NCBI RefSeq assembly: GCF_018854495.1
Contig: NZ_JABBDR010000139.1
Location: forward strand, 1 to 8,141
Length of the DNA: 8,141 bases
DNA from: Acidithiobacillus ferruginosus
Lineage (GTDB): Bacteria > Pseudomonadota > Gammaproteobacteria > Acidithiobacillales > Acidithiobacillaceae
Reading direction: 5' to 3'
Shown: in pieces, positions 1-7,300 of the stretch
Layout: every line of letters begins with the position of its first letter
Position numbering within the stretch: the stretch's first letter is position 1
The notes under the pieces: generated by a model
Database searches by the model: none
Told to the model about the DNA's origin: nothing
What the model saw: only the letters and a program-made list of their open reading frames with translations
Position numbers and translations under genes: made by a program

Positions 1-25
1 TGGGTGTTTTAGCTTTGTTCATCAT
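1..25 (-). CDS. IS3-family transposase OrfA, extreme N-terminus (partial)
   Basis: The minus-strand frame beginning with two adjacent ATG codons (25-23 and 22-20) reads MMNKAKTP before running off the window. A GGAG motif at 31-28 lies 2 bases before the first ATG and 5 bases before the second, so the second ATG is the better start. Short basic N-termini followed by a helix-turn-helix are usual in OrfA proteins of this IS group, which act with OrfB, through programmed frameshifting, as the DDE transposase. The call rests on position inside the IS end rather than on protein sequence, since only eight codons are visible. The gene is transcribed in the same direction as the helicase it interrupts. 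Confidence 0.55.
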
Positions 26-75
26 GACTCCATTCTCTTGGAAAAAGGAGCCTCCTCAAAATCCGGGGCGGTTCA
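1..75 (-). mobile_element. Terminal end of an IS3-family insertion sequence (IS51/IS629-like), partial
   Basis: Read on the minus strand from position 75, the sequence starts TGAACCGCCCCGGAT, followed by TTT and GGAG-containing sequence. From memory this matches the terminal inverted repeat of IS3-family elements of the IS629/IS3411 type, which begin TGAACCGCCCCGG. The boundary falls exactly where the flanking helicase reading frame loses its family sequence, inside the segment after TATPLQN. About 50 bases in from the tip lies the start of a small ORF, where IS3-family orfA normally begins. Only this end is in the window, so the other inverted repeat and the 3-4 base target duplication (predicted GAATTC-side bases next to position 76) cannot be seen. 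Family assignment is from recognition, not a search. Confidence 0.8.
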
Positions 76-701
76 GAATTCTGCAACGGGGTCGCGGTAA
101 GAAGCACTTTGGAATGCACATGCGCCAAGGCATCTTTAAGGGCTTTGGCGATGACATTGCCGGTTTTGTAGACGTTCCGCAGCCGATGTGCTTCGTCCAG
201 CACAACCAGGTCCCAGGCAATACATTTGATGTCGTCTGCCTTGGCTTTGGCAAACTGGTAGGAGCAGATCACCGGGCCAGATGACATCAGAAATGGATTC
301 TGGCGCTCCTGACTGGTGACTGCAGCCTTGCGCAGGGCGTTGTAATTTTTGGCTTCGAGAATCAGCCCCTGCAAACCGAATTTATCTTGCAGTTCTTGGT
401 GCCACTGCTTGCGCAAATTCGCCGGAACAATGATAAGGATACATCGTCGCCGTTCCGCCCAGCGCTGAGAAATGACGAGTCCGGCTTCAATAGTTTTACC
501 CAGACCCACCTCATCTGCCAAAATAACCCCGCGCGAAAGCGGGTTTTTACACGCAAAAAGCGCTGCATCCACCTGATGCGGATTGAGATCGACCTGCGCA
601 TCCACCAACGTGGAGGCCAGTGAGTCTACGGTATCTCCGGCCGCCCGTCGGGTCAGCAGCCATGCATAGTACTGGCTTTGGTAGGGTGTCAAAAAGGTCA
701 A
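9..701 (-). pseudogene. SNF2/DEAH-type helicase N-terminal fragment, interrupted by an IS
   Basis: This is the N-terminal part of a superfamily 2 SNF2-related ATPase, an enzyme class that uses ATP hydrolysis to move along or remodel DNA. Residues 62-71 hold motif I (ADEVGLGKTI), residues 169-172 the DEAH box, and residues 202-205 the TATP motif III. The early TPYQ (5-8) and DAQVDLNPHQ (34-43) stretches are typical of a bacterial family that I recall as roughly 900-1100 residues and often encoded beside DNA methyltransferases or nucleases. Here only residues 1-208 are native. Codon 209 straddles the IS boundary at 75/76, the next ~21 codons are IS sequence, and TAA follows at 11-9. The second RecA domain is absent, so the product should be inactive as a translocase. 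The start is TTG at 701 because the frame has a TAA at 722-720 and no ATG between; no good ribosome-binding site precedes it. The gene is visibly less GC-rich than its neighbours, consistent with acquisition by transfer. The remaining coding part presumably lies beyond the IS, outside the window. Confidence 0.85.
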
Positions 702-725
702 TGGAGCGGGCTTGTCATGTTATGG

Positions 726-750
726 GTATCTGTAGAGGATACTAAATCCT
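726..750. repeat. Two overlapping inverted repeats in the divergent intergenic region
   Basis: GTATC at 726-730 pairs with GATAC at 738-742 (7-base spacer). AGGAT at 736-740 pairs with ATCCT at 746-750 (5-base spacer). The two share bases 738-740, so as RNA the hairpins would be mutually exclusive; as DNA either could be an operator half-site pair. They lie between the leftward helicase and rightward ybiT, and overlap a possible helicase -10 element. The repeats are seen directly; any regulatory role is inference, and five-base arms can arise by chance. Confidence 0.35.
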
Positions 751-767
751 GTGTTAAAAGCTATCCA
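739..767 (-). promoter_or_regulatory. Possible sigma70-type promoter for the helicase gene
   Basis: On the minus strand TGGATA (767-762) and TAGTAT (744-739) are separated by 17 bases. Each matches four of six consensus bases of the -35 and -10 hexamers. The -10 lies inside the AGGAT-ATCCT inverted repeat, so a protein bound there could block transcription. The predicted RNA would start about 30 bases upstream of the TTG at 701. The match is weak and no other evidence supports it. Confidence 0.2.
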
Positions 768-814
768 TACGTCACCCCGCTGATCGAATAGTAAGGACGC
801 GCAAAGCGAATCAG

Positions 815-823
815 TGCTATCAT
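815..823 (+). promoter_or_regulatory. Possible extended -10 promoter for ybiT
   Basis: TGCTATCAT carries a TGN extension followed by TATCAT, which matches five of six bases of the sigma70 -10 consensus. It sits about 46 bases upstream of the TTG start, giving a plausible leader of roughly 40 bases. No good -35 hexamer is seen at the usual distance; extended -10 promoters often lack one. Confidence 0.35.
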
Positions 824-858
824 CGCGCCCGTTATCAGCCCTTGTTTGCCGCCCTTTC

Positions 859-862
859 GGAG
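859..862 (+). promoter_or_regulatory. Ribosome-binding site that fixes the ybiT start
   Basis: GGAG lies six bases before the TTG at 869. The same frame is open back to another TTG at 842, but that one has no Shine-Dalgarno sequence and would add nine residues not found in E. coli YbiT. The motif therefore decides for TTG 869. Confidence 0.75.
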
Positions 863-868
863 TCGATC

Positions 869-2461
869 TTGCTCAGCACCGCCAACCTCACCATGCAATT
901 CGGGGCCAAGGCCCTCTTTGAAAACGTCTCCGTCGAGTTCGGCAATGGCAACCGCTATGGCCTTATCGGTGCCAACGGCAGCGGCAAGACGACGCTGATG
1001 AAGATTCTCGGCGGCGATCTGGAGCCCAGCTCCGGACACGTCAGCCTGAGCAGCGGCGAGCGTCTCGGCAAGCTGCGGCAGGATCAGTTCGCCTTTGAAG
1101 ACTGTACCGTACTGGACACGGTGATCATGGGTCACGCCGAGCTCTGGCGCGTCAAGCAGGAACGTGATCGCCTCTATGCCCTGCCGGAGATGACCGACGA
1201 AGAAGGGATGGCGGTGGCGCATGTGGAGGTGGAGTTTGCCGAGTTGGGCGGCTATGCGGCCGAGTCCCGTGCCGGGGAGTTGCTGAGTGGTGTGGGTATT
1301 CCGCTGGAGCAGCACAGCGGATTGATGTCGGCGGTGTCACCCGGCTGGAAACTGCGGGTATTGCTGGCCCAGGCGCTTTTCGCCGACCCCGATATTCTGC
1401 TGCTGGACGAGCCGACCAATAATCTCGACATTCATACCATCCAGTGGCTGGAAGAACTCATCAGCAACATCAACAGCACCGTCATCATCATTTCCCATGA
1501 CCGCCATTTTCTAAACAGCGTTTGTACCCACATGGCGGACCTGGATTATGGCGAGTTACGCATTTATCCCGGCAATTATGATGAATATATGCAGGCTTCA
1601 ACCCTGGTGCGGGATCAATTGCTCGCCGACAATGACAAGAAAAAGGAGAAGATGGCCGAGTTGCAGGGCTTTGTGAGTCGCTTCTCCGCCAATGCCTCCA
1701 AGGCCAAGCAGGCGACTTCCCGCGCCCGTCAGTTAGAGAAAATCCAGCTTGAAGAAGTGAAGCCTTCCAGTCGGCAAAATCCCTATCTGGTCTTTCATCA
1801 GGAACGCAAACTCTATCGCAATGCCCTGGATGGGAAGGACCTGAGCAAATCCTTTGGCGATCTGCGCCTGTTTCATAAAATGCGCTTGCATGTCGAGGCG
1901 GGTGAACGGATTGCGATTATCGGCTCCAACGGTCTGGGCAAAACCACCTTGTTGCGTTGCCTGATGGGCGAATTAACCACCGATGCCGGCGAAATAAAAT
2001 GGGCGGAGAATGCGCGTACCGGTTACTTCGCCCAGGATTATGCCCCGGAATTTGCGGAGGATATGACACTTTTCGACTGGATGTGCCAATGGCGCGGTGA
2101 GCGCGATGATGACCAGGTGATCCGCGGCGTGCTGGGCCGCCTGCTCTTCGGGCAGGACCAGGTCAATCGTTCGGTCAAGGTGCTCTCCGGTGGCGAAAAG
2201 GGCCGGATGCTCTTCGGTAAGCTCACCCTGCAGAAACCCAATGTGCTGATTCTCGATGAGCCGACCAACCACCTGGATATGGAATCCATCGAGTCTCTCA
2301 ATTCGGCCCTGGAGAAATACGACGGAACCTTGCTTTTTGTCAGCCATGACCGGGAGTTTGTGTCTTCACTGGCCACCCGCATCATCGAATTCACCCCGCG
2401 GGGCATTCAGGACTTCAAAGGCACCTATGAAGATTATCTGCGCAGCCAGGGCATGGGGTGA
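869..2461 (+). CDS. ybiT: ABC-F family ATPase YbiT
   Basis: This is a soluble ABC-F protein with two ATP-binding cassettes and no membrane domain. The family acts on ribosomes near the E site, and YbiT is a paralogue of the translation factor EttA. Domain 1 has Walker [10 protein letters not shown] (34-42) and Walker B with DEPTNNLD (~175-187), then the SHD switch histidine (209-211). Its signature is SPGWK (157-161) in place of LSGGQ, as in YbiT. A charged linker lies at about 235-305. Domain 2 has Walker [10 protein letters not shown] (352-360), canonical LSGGE (439-443), DEPTNHLD (~463-470) and SHD (492-494). Long stretches match E. coli YbiT as I recall it, including [11 protein letters not shown] and [14 protein letters not shown]. 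With TTG 869 as start the protein has 530 residues, equal to the E. coli protein, and its first residues align ([12 protein letters not shown]). It is probably monocistronic: the upstream gene diverges and the downstream gene converges with a 12-base gap. All catalytic residues appear intact. Confidence 0.95.
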   Translation: MLSTANLTMQFGAKALFENVSVEFGNGNRYGLIGANGSGKTTLMKILGGDLEPSSGHVSLSSGERLGKLRQDQFAFEDCTVLDTVIMGHAELWRVKQERDRLYALPEMTDEEGMAVAHVEVEFAELGGYAAESRAGELLSGVGIPLEQHSGLMSAVSPGWKLRVLLAQALFADPDILLLDEPTNNLDIHTIQWLEELISNINSTVIIISHDRHFLNSVCTHMADLDYGELRIYPGNYDEYMQASTLVRDQLLADNDKKKEKMAELQGFVSRFSANASKAKQATSRARQLEKIQLEEVKPSSRQNPYLVFHQERKLYRNALDGKDLSKSFGDLRLFHKMRLHVEAGERIAIIGSNGLGKTTLLRCLMGELTTDAGEIKWAENARTGYFAQDYAPEFAEDMTLFDWMCQWRGERDDDQVIRGVLGRLLFGQDQVNRSVKVLSGGEKGRMLFGKLTLQKPNVLILDEPTNHLDMESIESLNSALEKYDGTLLFVSHDREFVSSLATRIIEFTPRGIQDFKGTYEDYLRSQGMG

Positions 2462-2473
2462 AGATCGGCGGGT

Positions 2474-2782
2474 TTATTTTTTCCGGTAAAATGGTTTCCA
2501 TATACCGATAAACAGCAAAACCACGCCGACCAGAAAAATTTCGCCGATCCATTTCCAGTGAACCGCATTCAGCACGTCTGCCAAACGCAGCAGACTTTGC
2601 GCCTGGGCATCGGTGCCGTGGTGGACCGCCAGTTCCGCCACGGCGTTGGTTTTGAACACCACACCCAGATAGCGCAGCACCATCAGCAGCAGATCCGCAA
2701 TCAGCAGCCCGGTGCCGATGTACACCCACCAGATGCGCGGAAAAGAGATGCGCCGCATCCGCCGCTCAGTCCCGCCAGCCAT
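2474..2782 (-). CDS. Small hypothetical membrane protein with two transmembrane helices
   Basis: I do not recognise this 102-residue protein. It has a basic N-terminus (ERRMRRISFPR), a hydrophobic segment at about 18-43 (IWWVYIGTGLLIADLLLMVL region), a polar connecting stretch rich in Ala, Asp and His (44-76), a second hydrophobic segment at about 77-97, and a basic tail (YRKK). By the positive-inside rule both ends should be cytoplasmic, with the loop in the periplasm. The ATG at 2782 overlaps the end of the mutase gene by 17 bases and has a weak AGG seven bases upstream. A second in-frame ATG at 2758 (residue 9) lies just past the mutase stop and would give 94 residues. The overlap suggests translational coupling with the mutase. 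That the frame is real is supported by the clear two-helix pattern and by its tight fit between two genes. Confidence 0.75.
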   Translation of the reverse strand: MAGGTERRMRRISFPRIWWVYIGTGLLIADLLLMVLRYLGVVFKTNAVAELAVHHGTDAQAQSLLRLADVLNAVHWKWIGEIFLVGVVLLFIGIWKPFYRKK

Positions 2783-4220
2783 TCATGACCTGTAAGGCAT
2801 TCCGCAGCATGGTCTCGGCTTGCTCCGGGCTATCGGCCTCGGTATAGCAGCGCAGTTCCGGCGCATTGCCGGAAGGTCGCAGATGAATGATGCCGCCCGG
2901 CGCGAGGGTCACCCGGATGCCGTCCGTCAGATCCATGTGCTGCGCGGCACCCGCAATTTCTCCAAAGGCCGTATTGAAGGCCGCGAGATTGGCCGCCTTG
3001 TCCTCACCGCGAAAGATATCCATGTAGCGCTGACTCAGCGCCGTTGGAAAGTCCTGCAAACGGTCACTGGCGGTATAACGGGGCGGCAGATCGGCCAGCA
3101 AGGCTGCCAGGGGGACGCCACGATCCCGCGCCGCCGCAAGCACCGTCAGCATGGGTAGGATGGCGTCGCGGGTGGGAAGGCGCGCCAGGGTGCGGCCATC
3201 ACGGGTAAGCGGGCTGCCCAGCAGAAAACCCCCGTTGGCCTCATATCCGCAGACGGGCGTGAGTCCCTCCTGCAAGGCGGCCTGCATCGCCTCGATGACA
3301 TAGGGGGAACCGATCCGGGTGCGGCGGATTTCCGGGAAAAATCCGGAGATTTCCAATGCGGTGTTACTGCTCACCGGCGTAACCACGGTGTAGGCACCTA
3401 AAGTGCGGGCGGTCAGTATCCCCAACACGTCGCCACGCCACCAGCGGCCCTCATGGTCGGCGATCATGGGGCGGTCAGCATCGCCGTCCGTGGTCAGGAG
3501 CGCATCGAGATGGTGCTCAGCCACCGCGCGCTGCGCCAGAGCCGTGTCTTCGGGGCGCAGGGCCTCGGTGTCCAGGGCCACAAAATCCGCAGAGCGGCCC
3601 AGGGGCAGCACCTCCGCACCCAGCGACTCCAGCAGGGTCACCAGCAGATCACGGGCGACGCCGGAGTGCTGGTAGACGCCCAGTCGCCATCCGGCAAGGC
3701 TGTCCGCGCCGAAAAAGTCCCGGTAACGCTGCTGATAGAGCGCCAGCCAGTGCGGGTCAGCATCCGGCAAAACGGGTGGCTTGCGCAGCACGCCCGCGGC
3801 ATCGAACAGGGCCGTATCCACCGTCATGTCCTGACGCAGGATCCCGGCCTCATCCGCTTTGAGCAGTTCTCCGCGAGGCAGGTTGAATTTGATGCCATTG
3901 CGATCAAAAGGAATATGGCTGCCGGTGACCATCAGGGACGGTACTCCCACCGTCAATCCCGCAAAAGCCAGCGCCGGCGAGGGAAGGTATCCGGCGAAAC
4001 GGGGCTGCCCGCCCCCCGCGAGGACCGCAGCCCAGGCCGCGGCCAGCATCCGCGGCGTGCTGGGACGCAGGTCGCCGCCCAGTATCACCGCATCCCCGGC
4101 CTGAAACTCGCCGATTTCCGCAAGATAGCGCAGAAAGGCCTGGGTATGTACATAAACGACCTTATCCGACAGATCCACCACCAGACCCCGCAACCCACTC
4201 GTCCCAAAAGCCACCATCAT
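2766..4220 (-). CDS. Phosphomannomutase/phosphoglucomutase family (alpha-D-phosphohexomutase)
   Basis: Cytoplasmic enzyme of the alpha-D-phosphohexomutase superfamily, which interconverts hexose 1- and 6-phosphates through a phosphoserine and supplies sugar nucleotides for surface polysaccharides. All four active-site elements are in order over 484 residues. FGTSGLRG (5-12) opens domain 1. TGSHIPFDRNG (99-109) carries the catalytic Ser101. DGDADR (245-250) is the Mg-binding loop. GYEANGG (325-331) is the sugar-binding loop, and RPSGNAPE (448-455) the phosphate-binding loop. The length fits the family (about 450-500). These loops differ from the common TASHNP, DGDGDR, GEESGH and RPSGTEP forms, so substrate preference (mannose, glucose or glucosamine phosphate) cannot be fixed and no symbol is given. 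The ATG at 4220 has GGAG at 4231-4228, seven bases upstream; a second ATG follows at once. It diverges from the SNF2 gene and overlaps the small membrane gene downstream. Confidence 0.92.
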   Translation of the reverse strand: MMVAFGTSGLRGLVVDLSDKVVYVHTQAFLRYLAEIGEFQAGDAVILGGDLRPSTPRMLAAAWAAVLAGGGQPRFAGYLPSPALAFAGLTVGVPSLMVTGSHIPFDRNGIKFNLPRGELLKADEAGILRQDMTVDTALFDAAGVLRKPPVLPDADPHWLALYQQRYRDFFGADSLAGWRLGVYQHSGVARDLLVTLLESLGAEVLPLGRSADFVALDTEALRPEDTALAQRAVAEHHLDALLTTDGDADRPMIADHEGRWWRGDVLGILTARTLGAYTVVTPVSSNTALEISGFFPEIRRTRIGSPYVIEAMQAALQEGLTPVCGYEANGGFLLGSPLTRDGRTLARLPTRDAILPMLTVLAAARDRGVPLAALLADLPPRYTASDRLQDFPTALSQRYMDIFRGEDKAANLAAFNTAFGEIAGAAQHMDLTDGIRVTLAPGGIIHLRPSGNAPELRCYTEADSPEQAETMLRNALQVMNGWRD

Positions 4221-4249
4221 CTGCCCTCTCCGTGTGTGCCGTTGCGCTT

Positions 4250-4255
4250 ATGATA
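4250..4255 (-). promoter_or_regulatory. Possible -10 element for the mutase operon
   Basis: On the minus strand TATCAT (4255-4250) matches five of six -10 consensus bases and would place the transcript start about 22 bases before the ATG at 4220, leaving room for the GGAG site. No convincing -35 lies 16-18 bases upstream, so this is a weak call within the 176-base divergent region 4221-4396. I see no good promoter for the rightward SNF2 gene there. Confidence 0.22.
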
Positions 4256-4396
4256 ACGGTAAGGCGCTGGCGGGGATACCGGCGGACCACCCCGAACCGC
4301 TTCCCCTCCTGCCCCCCGACTGTGTACCATATGCGGTTTGCACGGCGGCATCGTCCTGGTGCATTTCCCGATACCATCAAACCACCGAGCACACCC

Positions 4397-7300
4397 ATGC
4401 CTACCAATAATGACTGGATGAACTGGCACCGCGATGCCAGTGCGATGCCCACGCTGGGGACGTACGGTTATGAAGATGTCCGCAGATGGGTGGGAGATCT
4501 GGAGATTCGCAAAGCCCAACCTTACCAGAAGTCCATCAGCCATCTGGAGCAACGTGGCAGCACCGACCTCAGTGCCCTGGTGCAGGGCACGGCACGTACG
4601 CCATACCGGGTAGACATCCACCTCAGCCAAGGGCATCTGGTAACCCTGTGTACCTGTCCGGTAGGCAGTCGCTGCAAACACGTCACCGCGGTGCTCCTCG
4701 CTCTGCTGGCCGGTCGTAGCCACACCACGCCGACGCCGGCCCCGGCTTTGCGTCCGCATGTGATGCAATGGCTGAGCGAACTGCGATCGCATCTGGATCC
4801 GCCCAAATCCAAGCCGCCGACTACCACTCATGCCCTGTACTGGCTGCTGGAACTGAACAGCCGACGTCATCAGGGTCCGGTTCTCAGTTGTCGTAAGGCC
4901 CGCCTGAACAAAAGCGGAGAATGTACCGGTCTCACCCCCTGGTACAATTTTGAAGGCGCCCAGCGCCGCCCGCCCAGCTTCATCGATGAGGCGGACCAGC
5001 GTGCTCTGCGCCGTCTGCTGCTGGAAGACCCCTACGCCAGCCAGACCGGCGAATTCGATCTCGGCCCCCGCCACGGTGCCGCAGCTCTCGCCATACTCGC
5101 CGGTACCGGACGCCTCTTTGCCAACTCGCCCGCCAACCCGTCCCTGCGACTCGGTGATCACCGGCCTGGCACGCTGGTCTGGAAGGTCAGCAAGGGCGGG
5201 GAACAATATCCGGCACTGGAAACCACGCCGCCCGCCACCAGCTTCCTGTCCCTGGATGCGACCTGGTACCTGGATGGGAAAACCGGGGAAATCGGCCCGA
5301 TCGAGACGGACCTGCCGACCACGGTCCTGCGCGATCTGCTGCAAGCCCCGCCCCTCAATGCGCAAGAAGCCATTCTTTTGCGCGAGATGCTGGAGCAATC
5401 GGTGCCCGGTCTCCCCACGCCCGTGGCCGACCCCGGACAAGGCTTACGGGAGATCGAAGCGCCGCTGCAAGCCCTGCTCTGGTGCGACACTCTGGCCCTC
5501 CTCGGTATTCAGGCACACCGCGACTATGCCGGCCAATGGAGTCCTAGCTGCCGCTTCGATTATGCGCAGCCCACATTTGTGTATGGCCCCGCACGCGTTG
5601 CCGTGGATGACGACAGTGCCATCCAGACCCTCAACAATGGTGAGGTGGTTCGGATAAAACGCGACAGGACAGCCGAAAAACAGGCACTGCAGGCACTTGA
5701 GAAAACAGGCCTGAAAGCCGCCAGTGCCGGCCTTTTCCACAGTCTGTCGCCGCTGCCTCATCCCATCTACGGGCTGGCCAGCGAAGCCGACTGGGACGGG
5801 CTCATGTCCACGGGCGTCGAGACCCTCCGCGAGCGGGGTTGGGAGGTACGCTGGCCCGATGGTTTCCGTCACTACTTCCTGCAGGTGGATGAATGGGATG
5901 TGCAGGTAGATGGTGCCGAGGAGGGGTGGCTGGGCCTCGATGTCGGTATCGTGGTGGATGGCAAGCGGCTGGCGCTGCCCCCCCTGCTCGGCGCCCTCTT
6001 CGCCCGTGATCCGCGCTGGCTGAATCCAGGCGGTCTCAGTACCATTCCCGATGATGAGCATATCCATCTGCACACCCCGGCGGGCGTGCCTATCCAGACC
6101 ACGGCGGATCGCCTGAAACCTCTGGTCGGGACCCTCATCGATCTGTTCAGCCTGGACGCCGGGGGGCCTTTGCGGATGTCCGCCCTTGACGCGCCCCGCC
6201 TCGCCCGGTTGGTGGACGGCAGCCAGTGGCGCAGTGAGGGGATGGATGCCGTGCGTGCTCTGGCTAGATCTTTGCCTCAAAACGGAGAGATTCCCCCCGT
6301 CCCACTGCCCGCGGGTTTTGCCCTCCCCCTGCGCGCCTATCAACAGGACGGGCTTGCCTGGCTGCAATTTCTGCGCGAGCACCATTTGGGCGGTATTCTC
6401 GCGGACGACATGGGTCTCGGCAAAACCGCCCAGACCCTCGCCCATCTGCTGCTGGAAAAAGAAAGTGGCCGCCTGACGGATCCCGCCCTGATCATCATGC
6501 CTACCTCTCTGATTCACAACTGGCGGGAAGAGGCGGCACGCTTCACTCCCGGCCTGCGGGTACTCTCCCTGCACGGCAAAGAACGCGGCAGCCGTTTCGC
6601 CCAGATACCTGACAATGACCTGATTCTTACCACCTATCCGCTGATCTGGCGGGACGTCGAAACGCTCAGAAATCAGCAGTTTCATTTGCTGATTCTCGAT
6701 GAGGCGCAGATGGTCAAGAACGCGCAAGGCCGCGCCGCCGAAGCCATCCGTGAGATTCCTACCCGGCATCGGCTCGCCCTCACCGGCACCCCTCTTGAAA
6801 ATCATCTCGGCGAACTCTGGGCACAATTCGACTTCTTCCTGCCGGGCTTTCTCGGCGACCAGCGCAGTTTCCAACGGGTCTGGCGCGGCCCCATCGAGCG
6901 CCATGGAGATGCTGAGCGTCTGGATTTATTGGCCCGTCGGGTGCGCCCCTTCATTCTGCGTCGGCGCAAGGAGGATGTCGCCAAGGAACTCCCTGAGAAA
7001 ACCATCATTATCCGCCCCATGGATATCGAAGGGGCGCAGCGCGATCTTTATGAGACGGTACGCAGCGCCATGGACGAACGGATCCGCCAGGAAATTGCCG
7101 CCAAGGGTTTTCAGCGCAGCCAGATCGTCATCCTTGACGCCATGCTCAAACTCCGCCAAGTCTGCTGTGACCCGCGCCTGCTCAAGAGTGAAAAGGCGCG
7201 GAAGGTACAGGACAGCGCCAAACTCGCCCTGCTCATGGAGATGATTCCGGAGTTGCTGGCGGAAGGTCGCCAGATTCTGCTGTTTTCGCAATTCACCGAG

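Noticed and set aside
761..1315. Minus-strand open frame of 184 codons next to the helicase fragment
   Set aside because: It lies mostly antisense to the first cassette of ybiT, which is strongly recognisable, and has no motif of its own.
2462..2510. Possible bidirectional terminator between ybiT and the small membrane gene
   Set aside because: A T-rich run (2473-2482) follows ybiT, but no stable stem precedes it. CGGTA (2484-2488) and TACCG (2503-2507) can pair around an ATGG-TTT-CCAT hairpin, yet no T tract follows on either strand.
3453..4253. Plus-strand open frame of 266 codons
   Set aside because: Antisense to the mutase, whose active-site loops are all present. Its Arg/Gln-rich composition is typical of an antisense shadow.
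4232..4396. Extended N-terminus of the SNF2 protein from ATG 4232
   Set aside because: The 55 extra codons are Arg/Pro-rich, lack a ribosome-binding site and would place the start 12 bases from the mutase start, leaving no room for promoters.
4217..5440. Minus-strand open frame of 407 codons
   Set aside because: Antisense to the SWIM-finger region of the SNF2 gene and spanning the divergent promoter region. Its Gly/Arg/Gln-rich sequence looks like a shadow of the real frame.
5444..6904. Minus-strand open frame of 486 codons
   Set aside because: It lies wholly antisense to the SNF2 gene, which has intact motifs in order. The minus-strand product has no recognisable domain and is explained by GC-rich antisense codon bias.
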